A stretch of DNA of 64,000 nt from a virus, in IMG/VR virus record IMGVR_UViG_3300014720_000015, positions 1-64,000 of that record. One strand, 5' to 3'. The notes under the pieces were generated by a model that was not told where the DNA came from, made no database searches, and saw only the letters and a program-made list of their open reading frames with translations. The position numbers were made by a program, and so were the translations under genes. How positions within the stretch are numbered: the stretch's first letter is position 1; each line of letters starts with the position of its first letter. This document shows, piece by piece, positions 43,530 through 53,278 of this stretch.

Positions 43530-46500
43530 AACAATTAGAATACGGACAACACCTAATGGTGATGATAAGTTCATTAAAATCAATATGGAACAAGATTTTG
43601 ATTTTGTTGAAATCTTATCATTAAAAATATCTCAAAAAGAATTATATACAACCTTTTGTGCTGGTTATGGTGCGATAGTTGGTCGAGTATCTATTAATGG
43701 TGGTTTTGGTGTTCCAAATGCTAAAGTTAGCGTGTTTATTCCAGTATCTGAGCTTGATAGACAGAACGATAAGATATTCGGTTTATATCCATTTGAAACA
43801 ATTACTGATATTGGTCCTAACGGTTTAAGATATAATTTATTAAGTAAGGATAATCAAACAAACGATGATTGTTTTACGCCTGTTGGTGATTTTTCTGATA
43901 AAAGGACATTTTTGGATGACGACACGATGTTGGACATATATTGTGAATACTATAAATTCACTACAACATCTAATGCCGCTGGTGATTATATGATATTCGG
44001 TGTACCCACTGGCGCTCAGATAATGCACGTTGAGGCTGATGTATCAGACATAGGCATTATTAGCCAAAAACCATTTGACTTTGTTAGAAAGGGTTCATCC
44101 GAAGAGGTTTTTGAATCAACAACAAAGTTCAGGGGTAGTGAGGAAGATTTAGATTTCAATTTACAAATAATCAAACAATCACCGATAAGTGTTAATGTAC
44201 AACCATACTGGGGTGATGACGATAATTGTAATGTTGCAATTACTAGAAGGGATATTGATTTAAAAGCTGCTATCACACCACAGGCAATATTCATGGGTTC
44301 AATTTTTGGTGATAACGAAATTAATTCACTAAGTTTAACCTGTAAACCCAGAGAAAATATGGGTACACTAAATGACCAAACAACTGGAACTGGTAAAATT
44401 GAAATGGTCAGAGAAACATTATCAGGCAATATCGAAAGGTTTGATGTCGGTGGTGGACAATTAATCGATTCTGACGGTACATGGGCTTATCAAGTACCAA
44501 TGAATTTGGACTATAGGGTTACGGATGAATATGGTAATTTAGTACCAACCGATGACCCAAAGAAAGGTATACCCACTAGAGCCAAAGTTAGATTTAGAAT
44601 TAAAATGAATATAACTGGTGGCGAGGGTAATCTAAGAGAACGAGCAGCATACTTAGTTCCCAATAATCCAATAAATGTTGGTGGATTAAATACCGATTTT
44701 GAATTTGGTCCAAATACCAAAAAAGAAAATTTAGCCGAATTAGTTTGGAATGGTATTTATACTGTTAAAAATTATATACCCAGAGTTCAAAAATCAGACA
44801 CCCACCCAAGCAGTAGAAGTGGCGATAAGATTAGAAATTTTATTGGAATCAAAGACGTTGATAGTGCCAGAGGTAAGTATACACCATTTCCATATAATCA
44901 TATGACTTTCGAAACCGAAGCTTTGTTTGGTTTCATATGCACTTTAACAATTGCTTTTGCTGGTCTTATTAGTTTTATAAATACTGGTATTATATCGCTA
45001 TTAAACATAATTATTAGTACGATTAATGATGTTTTAGATATATTTGGTATACCACTCATTGATTATATAGCCTGTATTACGTTAGAATGTGATAATGTAC
45101 CATATGCACCAGGTTGTTGTTCATCAGATAGTCAACAGTTTCCATGTACATTACCAAGAGCTGATTTAGGTTGTGATGCCGCTGGTAACGGTGTTGTTTG
45201 TGTCGGAAGTGAAATTAATGTAAATGATTGGAACCAGACATTACCACCAGGCGATGCTGGATATACTAAATGTATTGCAATATCTCTGGCAAAAGACCTT
45301 AATCTATTTAAATTCGATTTCTATAACGATTGGGTAAATGGTACATTATATTCACCTTTATTCAAGGTTAGAGTGAAAGACGGTGACCCAAATAACCTTA
45401 GTTACGGCCCACATAAGTTTTGTGAGTGGTCTAATGACGGTATACCATCAAATCTAAGTGTCAATAATGATAATAATGGTACACCAGATAATACTAGTTA
45501 CGATGACATATTTTTAGTTGATACTTGTTTTGGAATACCTTTAGGTTGTCCAAATACAACTTATCCTAATTGTGGAGAACTTAATTTATGTAATAACCAA
45601 AGACCGAATAATCAAGGCCATAGGTATATAGGACAACCATATAACATCAAACATGGTTTAATCGTTTATTATGATGAAAACTATTATTATGCTCCATATT
45701 CTAAAACTAATGATGAGTATTTATTAGCAACTGACATAGTTACACTTGGCTCAAGCGTAAAGTGTCATTGGTTAGGTTTACCATCAGTTTATGAATTGTT
45801 TGTTGACACAACATACAAATTACCACCATATTTGGATGAAACAGACCAAAACTTCACAGTATCTGGAATGGATAATTTAAGTGCCCAATTAAGCTCTAAC
45901 CCATGTCAAGATAATTTACCACCTCTTAGTTCTTTATTTTTCAGTGTCAACTGTTTTTTTGCTAGAACAACAAATATCAGTTGCGGAAATCTAAGAAGAC
46001 AGTGTGAATTAGGTGTTGGGTTTGACGAGACTAGAGGTAATACACCACCAGATGATGAACTCACAGCGGACGACATAGACATTAGATTTACTAGAAACGT
46101 GTTTGCATGGATGAATGGTTATGGTTTAGATGGTACGCCATTAAATAGTTTATATACCACACCTTTTAGTATAAACACAGATTTTAATAATCTACCATCA
46201 TGTGGTAATCAAGTTGGGGATTTAGATACATTACTAAATGGTTTAAGTTATAATCGCTTTAGGTATGGTTGGGTTGATAGTACCCAAGTCGGTAAAATGT
46301 GTGACGCATTTCCACAGTCATTAAACTCTTTTTATTTTTACTTTGGTTTAAATAGAAACAAAACCGCATTAGCTAAAATGTTAGCAAAATATTTTGCACC
46401 ATGCCCAGTTCAAGATAAACCAGATTTTCTAATATTAGGTGATATTACCGATAGTACCGATTTAAATAATTGTAATGGTGAAATAGATGTTACGATACAA

Positions 46501-47586
46501 GGCGGTACAGCGCCATATCAATATTTTTGGACACTTCCAGATAACACACAATTTAATATATCTGGAAATACTAACCCAACATTAGATGCTGTTGACTTGG
46601 AAGACCTTTGCGGTGGGTCATATGTGTTAACAGTAGTTGACGCAAATGGTTTATCTTCAACAATCACTTTCATTGTCGGTGAACCACAACCAGTAACATG
46701 TGTAACTAATGCAATACCAACATCAAATCAAGGGGCATCGGACGGAATAATCAATGTCAGCATATCTGGTGGAATAGGACCATACACAATGAACATCTCT
46801 CCAGACCCTAATAATATTTATCCATTTAGTAATTTGATTGCTGGAGAACAAATAATAGACAATTTACCAAGCGGTGTATATACTATTACAATAACCGATT
46901 CAAACGGTGAGAGTAGTACATGTACTGCTGAAGTTTTAGAACCACAAGGGTTAACGGTATTAATTAATCATTATTATAATGTCGGTAATATAAATAACCC
47001 TAATGACCCAACAGACCCAGATAACTACCTTTACAACAGTAATTCTCAAGATATTAATGGTGGTGTTGAAACTTATGTAACCTGTAATGGTGATACTGAT
47101 GGTCAGATAAGGGCGTCAATCTTTGGTGGTGTACCACCTTATAATGCAACTTTATCAGACAACAACGGCCCAATACAAATAACACCAATTACCAGTTCAA
47201 CACCAGCACCATCATTTACATTTGCGCCACTTGTTGCTGGAACATATTATGTTACCATAACTGATAATGCTAATAATACGGTTGCAATTACAGTTATTGT
47301 TAGTGAACCATCATTATTCAATGTTGGTGATACCAATAGCTTTACACCACCAACAATTACACCAACAACAATTAATGTAATTGTAACACCGTTCAACAAT
47401 CAGAATGGTGGTGAACAGATTACATATTATTTATATGATAGTACTGGTAACACATTAATAGACCAAGCTACCGTCCAACAGGGTAATTATACCTTTACTG
47501 GCCTAACATCTGGAACTACATATCAAATCGCTGCTCGTAATGAAGCTGGTTGTTATGCAACACCGATAACAGTAACCACATTATAG
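43522..47586 (+). CDS. Large baseplate or tail protein with SprB-type repeats (1354 aa)
   Basis: The 1354-residue product starts with a beta-rich region containing a VGRVSINGGFGVPNAKVSVF segment, like carboxypeptidase-regulatory or Ig folds. Residues ~467-520 are unusually hydrophobic (FGFICTLTIAFAGLISFINT and onward) and are followed by a Cys-rich stretch (CITLECDN, GCCSSDSQQFPC). Residues ~970-1270 carry three SprB-type repeats: CNGEIDVTIQGGTAPYQYFW, SGGIGPYTMNIS and CNGDTDGQIRASIFGGVPPY, each ending in a YxxTxTDxN segment. SprB repeats are known from gliding adhesins of flavobacteria. I infer a large peripheral baseplate protein, perhaps replacing gp7/gp10. Confidence 0.7.
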   Translation: MSKTIRIRTTPNGDDKFIKINMEQDFDFVEILSLKISQKELYTTFCAGYGAIVGRVSINGGFGVPNAKVSVFIPVSELDRQNDKIFGLYPFETITDIGPNGLRYNLLSKDNQTNDDCFTPVGDFSDKRTFLDDDTMLDIYCEYYKFTTTSNAAGDYMIFGVPTGAQIMHVEADVSDIGIISQKPFDFVRKGSSEEVFESTTKFRGSEEDLDFNLQIIKQSPISVNVQPYWGDDDNCNVAITRRDIDLKAAITPQAIFMGSIFGDNEINSLSLTCKPRENMGTLNDQTTGTGKIEMVRETLSGNIERFDVGGGQLIDSDGTWAYQVPMNLDYRVTDEYGNLVPTDDPKKGIPTRAKVRFRIKMNITGGEGNLRERAAYLVPNNPINVGGLNTDFEFGPNTKKENLAELVWNGIYTVKNYIPRVQKSDTHPSSRSGDKIRNFIGIKDVDSARGKYTPFPYNHMTFETEALFGFICTLTIAFAGLISFINTGIISLLNIIISTINDVLDIFGIPLIDYIACITLECDNVPYAPGCCSSDSQQFPCTLPRADLGCDAAGNGVVCVGSEINVNDWNQTLPPGDAGYTKCIAISLAKDLNLFKFDFYNDWVNGTLYSPLFKVRVKDGDPNNLSYGPHKFCEWSNDGIPSNLSVNNDNNGTPDNTSYDDIFLVDTCFGIPLGCPNTTYPNCGELNLCNNQRPNNQGHRYIGQPYNIKHGLIVYYDENYYYAPYSKTNDEYLLATDIVTLGSSVKCHWLGLPSVYELFVDTTYKLPPYLDETDQNFTVSGMDNLSAQLSSNPCQDNLPPLSSLFFSVNCFFARTTNISCGNLRRQCELGVGFDETRGNTPPDDELTADDIDIRFTRNVFAWMNGYGLDGTPLNSLYTTPFSINTDFNNLPSCGNQVGDLDTLLNGLSYNRFRYGWVDSTQVGKMCDAFPQSLNSFYFYFGLNRNKTALAKMLAKYFAPCPVQDKPDFLILGDITDSTDLNNCNGEIDVTIQGGTAPYQYFWTLPDNTQFNISGNTNPTLDAVDLEDLCGGSYVLTVVDANGLSSTITFIVGEPQPVTCVTNAIPTSNQGASDGIINVSISGGIGPYTMNISPDPNNIYPFSNLIAGEQIIDNLPSGVYTITITDSNGESSTCTAEVLEPQGLTVLINHYYNVGNINNPNDPTDPDNYLYNSNSQDINGGVETYVTCNGDTDGQIRASIFGGVPPYNATLSDNNGPIQITPITSSTPAPSFTFAPLVAGTYYVTITDNANNTVAITVIVSEPSLFNVGDTNSFTPPTITPTTINVIVTPFNNQNGGEQITYYLYDSTGNTLIDQATVQQGNYTFTGLTSGTTYQIAARNEAGCYATPITVTTL

Positions 47587-47624
47587 GTTGACAACTTTAT
47601 TTTTGTTAAATTCATAATACATTA

Positions 47625-47640
47625 TATTTACCATTATAGG
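47625..47640 (+). promoter_or_regulatory. TATTTA-type motif upstream of the 614-aa gene
   Basis: TATTTACCATTATAGG ends 11 bases before the ATG at 47652, in the short gap after the 1354-residue protein gene. A weak match to the downstream TAAA part. Confidence 0.3.
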
Positions 47641-47651
47641 TTAAATGTAAT

Positions 47652-49496
47652 ATGAGTAATGATAGAATAAGGTATAGGTTACAAAGTACAAATTCACAAC
47701 TTAGTACTGATACTGATACGTTTATTAAATTGAATTTGGAGGGTAGTAGACGTCTATTACCTAAAAATGATATTAATGAAACCGTGAATAGTGCTGAGGT
47801 CTTTAATAATGAAAGACAAAAAAGTAAAAAATATCGTGTATTTGGTACCATAAAACCTTTAGTTAGTAATGTACTATTCAATCTAACCAGTAATTATAAT
47901 CCAAGTACGGACTTTTCAGGTTCAGAATCCTATGGTTGGAACATATTTAACGACATAAAATTTAGAAAAGACCCAATTGACGATTATAATGATGATACTG
48001 GTCAATATAGTGGACTAACATTTGCACAATCGTATAAAAAATTCCTGAAAGAAAAAGATGGTTGGTTTGGTTTTTATAATCCAGATATTTTATTAACTGG
48101 TAATTGTGATTTTTACACAATGGAACCTAAAAAAGAAAGATTTTCATTTAAACCGACATCAAATAAAAAATGGGAATTAACCGTAACATACCCATTTTCT
48201 GCGGATACAAAACACTTTTTAGTTGTAGGTGGACTGAAAATTATCGGTTATAATTCAGTAAGTATCGGTGGTCGCAACAGATACGCCTTTTCAACTGCTG
48301 TTAGACATAATCTAAATCAAGGTGATTTGGTATTTATTTCTGGTCTAAATCCAACAACTGAAGATGGTTATTATCGGGTATTAAGGACTGGATTAGATGA
48401 TGGGACAATGAAAGAATATTATTTTTCAGTAGACATTGACCCTAACAATTTAAATGCAAACCCCGTTACTGGTGCTAGAATGGAAAGGGTTTTAGGTGGA
48501 CGGGATAACGGTTTTAAATCTAAATATTATTTACGATTATTTAAAAAAATAACAACCGTTAATATTAATATCAATAATGGTATTATTGAATCCGATGATT
48601 ATGAAATTTACCAAGCCGCCTTTTCACAAACGATATTCAATGATGAAGTTTGTCAGTTCGTATTCAATGAAGATATAGATGTAAGTAATATTGTTGATAA
48701 TTTAGGTAGGCCTATAAGTGAAATGTTTTTAACGGTTGTTAAAACAAGGGATAATAATTTTTTCACACCAATACAAGCTGGTCTTGACTGCGGTAAAGTT
48801 TCTGGGATTTTTGATTACTATCCAAGTATACCAGATATAAGACAACTTAGAGACGGACCACAAACAGGATTAGACCCACAGTATCGCGATTCACCAAACC
48901 CACTGACCGCTAATGTTAACATAAACGACCAATTCTTTTATGGTGATTTGGTTGAATATAATGATTATGAGCTTATTGAACACACATTAGGTGTCGTTGG
49001 TCACAGATTCAATACAGAAAATCGTATTTCCAATGGAATAACAATAGGGTGTGGGTTTAGTAGTGGCGCAAAATGTATTGCTGGGCCAAGACATGAAGGC
49101 TATTTTTATTATCCACACCATAGGATTAAAATAAGAGATTATTCTACATATATTGAACAAGGAAATGCTAATACCGTTGGTATACCTGATTATGCGACAA
49201 ATCTAAATGATGGCAATAATAATGAGGGTAGATGGATATGGCGCGATTTATTGGATATTGGCGTAAATGATGGTCAGCAAGAAACGCTGAATTATCCATT
49301 TTTAAATGGTGCGCATTATATGTATCAGAATTATTGTTTTCCAGTCAGGAGACAAGACCCATATGGTCAATATGATTTATATTATGGGTATGAAGAAGAT
49401 ACTAATGGTGGTCAAATTAATTTTGAACCATACGATATAGTTGGTGTCGGAATAACAAATAATTTTGATGTAAACTCTGCTGAAGATGCTTGTTGA
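47652..49496 (+). CDS. Structural protein of unknown function (614 aa), baseplate region
   Basis: The 614-residue product is beta-rich with no signal peptide. It starts SNDRIRYRLQSTNSQLSTDT. Notable segments are KPTSNKKWELTVTYPFSADT, GRNRYAFSTAVRHNLNQGDL and an aromatic C-terminal part (GYFYYPHHRIKIRDYSTY). The repeated beta pattern fits a wedge or baseplate-periphery protein. No family assignment was possible. It overlaps the next gene by 11 bases and belongs to the same unit. Confidence 0.65.
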   Translation: MSNDRIRYRLQSTNSQLSTDTDTFIKLNLEGSRRLLPKNDINETVNSAEVFNNERQKSKKYRVFGTIKPLVSNVLFNLTSNYNPSTDFSGSESYGWNIFNDIKFRKDPIDDYNDDTGQYSGLTFAQSYKKFLKEKDGWFGFYNPDILLTGNCDFYTMEPKKERFSFKPTSNKKWELTVTYPFSADTKHFLVVGGLKIIGYNSVSIGGRNRYAFSTAVRHNLNQGDLVFISGLNPTTEDGYYRVLRTGLDDGTMKEYYFSVDIDPNNLNANPVTGARMERVLGGRDNGFKSKYYLRLFKKITTVNININNGIIESDDYEIYQAAFSQTIFNDEVCQFVFNEDIDVSNIVDNLGRPISEMFLTVVKTRDNNFFTPIQAGLDCGKVSGIFDYYPSIPDIRQLRDGPQTGLDPQYRDSPNPLTANVNINDQFFYGDLVEYNDYELIEHTLGVVGHRFNTENRISNGITIGCGFSSGAKCIAGPRHEGYFYYPHHRIKIRDYSTYIEQGNANTVGIPDYATNLNDGNNNEGRWIWRDLLDIGVNDGQQETLNYPFLNGAHYMYQNYCFPVRRQDPYGQYDLYYGYEEDTNGGQINFEPYDIVGVGITNNFDVNSAEDAC

Positions 49497-50346
49497 TAGA
49501 TATCAAATAAGAATACCAAGACCAGAATCAAGCGCAACAACGTTGAACGTTCCGATTGACCTTACACCACAGATGGTTGACCAAGCGGAAATAATCGATA
49601 GAAAATTTGTTGAGGTTGAAGTTGAAAATGCAATAAACCCAATATTGGATTATGAGAAAGTTAGGTTTTTACCAGCAATAATTTCACCAAATGCAACCGC
49701 AACAACAGTAAACTTACCAGTTATTGAAATACAAACAGTAACATATCAAATAAATCTATTGGATAGTAACAATAACTATTTTTCACCATCAACAACATAT
49801 GCCGATGCTGGATTTGATAATGATGATTTAAGATTTCGAAAGAATAGACTCATTAAATCATATCTCCGTTTGGATTTTTATGATTCTGACATTTTAACAG
49901 ACCAAAGATTGGTCGCCTCAATGTCAATAAACCCAAACATTACTTACGCTGACATACAACCAAACATAAGTGCATATCCAGTAGCAACAAATAAACAACT
50001 ATGGCTTCAATTAAAGAACCCACTAACCAATGACGAGGTTTTTGGTGAAGGTTTTTTCATATATTATTTTAAAGACGAGGTTGATATAAATCTACCAGAA
50101 ATATTATATATGAGGGCAACATTCAATAATGCAAAGACAGGTATATCAAAGGGTTTAATGACAGATTCAACGCAAGTACCAATAGACCAATTGGTTGACC
50201 AATTACATACCAGATATGTTCTACATAGAACACAAACTGGTTATTATTATGCTATTGATAGTCAATATAGTAATAATGTTATTTATGGGTCAATTATACC
50301 AACACCAAATGTTACGGTACAATTATATGAAGTAAGAGTATCATAA
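49486..50346 (+). CDS. Structural protein of unknown function (286 aa)
   Basis: The 286-residue product starts inside the previous gene (ATG at 49486, overlap 11 bases). It contains IQTVTYQINLLDSNNNYFSP, RLIKSYLRLDFYDSDILTDQ and DEVDINLPEILYMRATFNNA, which are beta-sandwich-like. The overlap and order suggest a partner of the 614-residue protein. No homologue was recognised. Confidence 0.65.
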   Translation: MLVDRYQIRIPRPESSATTLNVPIDLTPQMVDQAEIIDRKFVEVEVENAINPILDYEKVRFLPAIISPNATATTVNLPVIEIQTVTYQINLLDSNNNYFSPSTTYADAGFDNDDLRFRKNRLIKSYLRLDFYDSDILTDQRLVASMSINPNITYADIQPNISAYPVATNKQLWLQLKNPLTNDEVFGEGFFIYYFKDEVDINLPEILYMRATFNNAKTGISKGLMTDSTQVPIDQLVDQLHTRYVLHRTQTGYYYAIDSQYSNNVIYGSIIPTPNVTVQLYEVRVS

Positions 50347-50347
50347 A

Positions 50348-51550
50348 ATGAAAGTATTAAGAAGAAAAATATTATTGGATGACCTTAAAACCTTTGAGGA
50401 TGGTTTAGCATATGGTACAATTACTGCCTCATCAATCTATATGAAGGTTGAAATGGTTCAGACGATTGATGATTTAGGTATGGTGACCGATTTACCATTT
50501 ATACCAAATGGTAGTGAATGTGCTCAGTTTGACGGTACTATAATTGTAACTAATGTTACATGTTATGACCCAAATTCACCAGCACCATCAAACGCATATA
50601 TCAAACCAACGGTATATGGTGGTCAACCACCTTTTACATATACATTTTATAACGGTTCAAATGGTGTTATTGATGTTATACAAACAAGTAATAATACATA
50701 TACACTTTATAACCAACCAGCTGGTACATATACGGTAACAGTTGAAGATAATCTTGGGTGTACAATAACATTAAGTGGAACATCTGAAAATATATCAGAT
50801 GGCGTATCACCAACAGGGTATGTAATATTAAGTGAACCATATGGTAATTTTCCAGCTAACACAGAGATACCATTTGAGAATATAATTGATGTGATTTCAG
50901 TTTGTGAAACTGTGGATATTACACTAGGTGTTTATGATTATAATAATTATACTGAAGTTCTTTGGAGTACAGGTGAAGGTACAGAGCAAATTAATGTGAC
51001 AAATAACGGCACCTACAGCGTGTCAGCATCAAATGGCGATTGCTATGGTCAATCACCATCAATCGATATATTTATTTATGCTGATAATGGTAGTCAGATA
51101 TCTAATCAGTTGGTAATTGAACCACAGACGGATGTTTCTGGTCTACAAGGTAGTGGGACACAACAAGACCCATATATATTACCTTGTAATCCAGAAACGA
51201 CAACAACTGATAGATTTTTAGCTAGATTACAAAGTGGTATAAATCCAGCTAATTATAATTGTTTATCGGCTAATTGGTATTCAGAATGGCCAACAAACCC
51301 ACATTATCTTTATTACGAAAGTCTATTATCACCACTTTCAATCAATCAAGGTCAACAACTAATAGCAAATCCAGAAGGATTTTCATTTGACTTTAGTCCA
51401 AATCAATGTCCTCCAGAATATCCATGTAGTATATTTTTACGGGCAACTGATTGTGGTTGTACCAATAGTGTATTAGCCGAAAGTAATAGAATTTGGGTGG
51501 CATATGGTAATAGCAATGATTGTGAATTAAACGTAATAAATCGACAATAG
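50348..51550 (+). CDS. Tail/baseplate protein with one SprB-type repeat (400 aa)
   Basis: The 400-residue protein starts 1 base after the previous stop. Its N-terminal ~60 residues look like a structural attachment region (KILLDDLKTFEDGLAYGTIT). Residues ~65-145 form one SprB-type repeat: YGGQPPFTYTFYNGSNG and AGTYTVTVEDNLGC. The rest is Cys- and Gly-rich with Ig-like strands (ITLGVYDYNNYTEVLWSTGE). It is probably displayed on the baseplate. The repeat matches those of the 1354-residue protein, pointing to a shared module. Confidence 0.7.
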   Translation: MKVLRRKILLDDLKTFEDGLAYGTITASSIYMKVEMVQTIDDLGMVTDLPFIPNGSECAQFDGTIIVTNVTCYDPNSPAPSNAYIKPTVYGGQPPFTYTFYNGSNGVIDVIQTSNNTYTLYNQPAGTYTVTVEDNLGCTITLSGTSENISDGVSPTGYVILSEPYGNFPANTEIPFENIIDVISVCETVDITLGVYDYNNYTEVLWSTGEGTEQINVTNNGTYSVSASNGDCYGQSPSIDIFIYADNGSQISNQLVIEPQTDVSGLQGSGTQQDPYILPCNPETTTTDRFLARLQSGINPANYNCLSANWYSEWPTNPHYLYYESLLSPLSINQGQQLIANPEGFSFDFSPNQCPPEYPCSIFLRATDCGCTNSVLAESNRIWVAYGNSNDCELNVINRQ

Positions 51551-51551
51551 C

Positions 51552-51566
51552 TATTTAAAATAAAAT
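51552..51566 (+). promoter_or_regulatory. TATTTA-type motif upstream of the 239-aa gene
   Basis: TATTTAAAATAAAAT ends 6 bases before the ATG at 51573, in a 22-base gap. Could be just an A-rich leader. Confidence 0.25.
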
Positions 51567-51572
51567 TATACT

Positions 51573-52292
51573 ATGCCGATAATATCATATAATACGCAAG
51601 ATTTAATAAACGACTTACAGTCGAGTGGGTTTACATTTCCATTTATGTTTGGAATAACACCACAAATGTTAAATCCAACATTTACCAATATATCAAACTC
51701 ACCTTATACAAGGTTTTCTGGTGCTACAGTAAACCAATGGTTTTTTTCTGGTGGATTTGTAAGTGGATTTACAAATGATAAACTTAATTTAGTTAGGTCT
51801 TATGATGCCGCTGACCTATATAATCCAGCAATAATAAATGATGCTGAAAATTACGTTAACTATTCTGGTGTTTCTATAAGTGGCGTTACCAAAGTCGTTG
51901 ATGATGGTAATCCTATAATCTATGCTGTTGATGCTGAAAGCCAACCACCATTTTTCCAAGTAATTGGTACCAATGCACAAACAACTGGTATAAGGTATAA
52001 AACATATTCCGATGAGACATACCCATTGGTTGATTTTGACAATAATATAACCTTAAAACCAAAAACTGAATTTAGATTTGTAAGTGAGGGTTGGAATGAT
52101 ACTAATGTTGATTTAAGAGCCTATATAAGACGAGAATACCTAATGGGTATAGTCAGTCCACCAGAAGTACAAAGCGATGTTTTTATTGATAGAGGTGCGA
52201 CAACAGTATTAGAAGACCATTTGATATTAGGTGAAATAAGAGGGTTGGACGCTTTACAAGATTATCGTAATGGTTATTTTAGATTTCAGTAG
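51573..52292 (+). CDS. Structural protein of unknown function (239 aa)
   Basis: The 239-residue protein begins PIISYNTQDLINDLQSSGFT and includes GITKVVDDGNPIIYAV-like beta segments. It ends RGLDALQDYRNGYFRFQ. The central segment, LVRSYDAADLYNPAIINDAE, is unusually polar. No family was recognised. It lies between two structural genes in the same direction and is probably a baseplate component. Confidence 0.65.
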   Translation: MPIISYNTQDLINDLQSSGFTFPFMFGITPQMLNPTFTNISNSPYTRFSGATVNQWFFSGGFVSGFTNDKLNLVRSYDAADLYNPAIINDAENYVNYSGVSISGVTKVVDDGNPIIYAVDAESQPPFFQVIGTNAQTTGIRYKTYSDETYPLVDFDNNITLKPKTEFRFVSEGWNDTNVDLRAYIRREYLMGIVSPPEVQSDVFIDRGATTVLEDHLILGEIRGLDALQDYRNGYFRFQ

Positions 52293-52312
52293 TAAAATAT
52301 TTGTTAAATCAC

Positions 52313-52331
52313 TATTTACAGATATAATAAG
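52313..52331 (+). promoter_or_regulatory. TATTTA-type motif upstream of the 308-aa gene
   Basis: TATTTACAGATATAATAAG ends 20 bases before the ATG at 52352, in a 59-base intergenic gap. Good spacing for a promoter. Confidence 0.4.
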
Positions 52332-52351
52332 AAAATTTAAAACAAGTTTGA

Positions 52352-53278
52352 ATGTCAACAGGAGTTTATGGTATAAATAGACCAGCGGATGTAAGTCCAT
52401 CAGATTGCGAAATATGGGTACATTATACACCAAGTAGAGATGTTGTTGGTAACACAACGGTTGCACAATTGAACCCACAACAGGTTCTTTTACAAATGGA
52501 TAACCCAAATAAAGTACAATCAAATGTAACGACTGGGTTTGAAGTCTTTGGTGGTATGTATACGCTGAAATTACCAGTTAACCAATTTAATCAAAAGGGT
52601 ATCTATACCATAATGATTAAACCTGTTGAAATTAGAACAAGAATTGTAGATTGTGGTGTATTATCAGCATTCCCAGATATTAAAGGTGTTTTATTTGATT
52701 TGGCTGCAATACCAGCACAACACGTTAATAAGTTCGAAAACAATAACTTAATCGGTTATCGAATAGAATATTTAAATACAAATACTAACGTTGCTGACGT
52801 TAAAATACGTAATTTCTTTAAAGTTGTAACATCGAACAACAGAGCTGAACCAGTTAATCAAAACTTAACAAATACCAGCCAAAAAGCGATAAGATATAAC
52901 TTTAACGATAATTCTACTTTGGTATTCTGTACAGTATCACCAAGCTCAGCAACAAATGTTAAACCAAACGTTTTACCATTTATCGGCCAACCAAATCAAG
53001 AGGTTATAATTACAAACACATTCTTTAACCCAATTATGCTTGAAATTGAGATGGTTGAACATGATATCGAAACATTAGCTTATGGGTTGTTTGCCAATCA
53101 GACCAAAAGTCTTGAAGATGGTATCTATACCATATACAATTTTGATAATCAGATTTACAAACAATATAACTTATTTGAAATCAAAGACCAATTCACTGGA
53201 AAACCATTATTTGAGGTTAGAGAAGAGAGGGATAATATCGATTTCACTAAGACATTTGATAATATTGCTAACGTATAA
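52352..53278 (+). CDS. Structural protein of unknown function (308 aa)
   Basis: The 308-residue product starts STGVYGINRPADVSPSDCEI. It has regular beta-segments (QKGIYTIMIKPVEIRTRIVD, NLIGYRIEYLNTNTNVADVK) and a final ELRE-type charged end. I infer a trimeric baseplate or fibre-connector protein by context. The stop shares one base with the next start codon (TAATG), so translation is coupled to the 896-residue gene. Confidence 0.65.
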   Translation: MSTGVYGINRPADVSPSDCEIWVHYTPSRDVVGNTTVAQLNPQQVLLQMDNPNKVQSNVTTGFEVFGGMYTLKLPVNQFNQKGIYTIMIKPVEIRTRIVDCGVLSAFPDIKGVLFDLAAIPAQHVNKFENNNLIGYRIEYLNTNTNVADVKIRNFFKVVTSNNRAEPVNQNLTNTSQKAIRYNFNDNSTLVFCTVSPSSATNVKPNVLPFIGQPNQEVIITNTFFNPIMLEIEMVEHDIETLAYGLFANQTKSLEDGIYTIYNFDNQIYKQYNLFEIKDQFTGKPLFEVREERDNIDFTKTFDNIANV

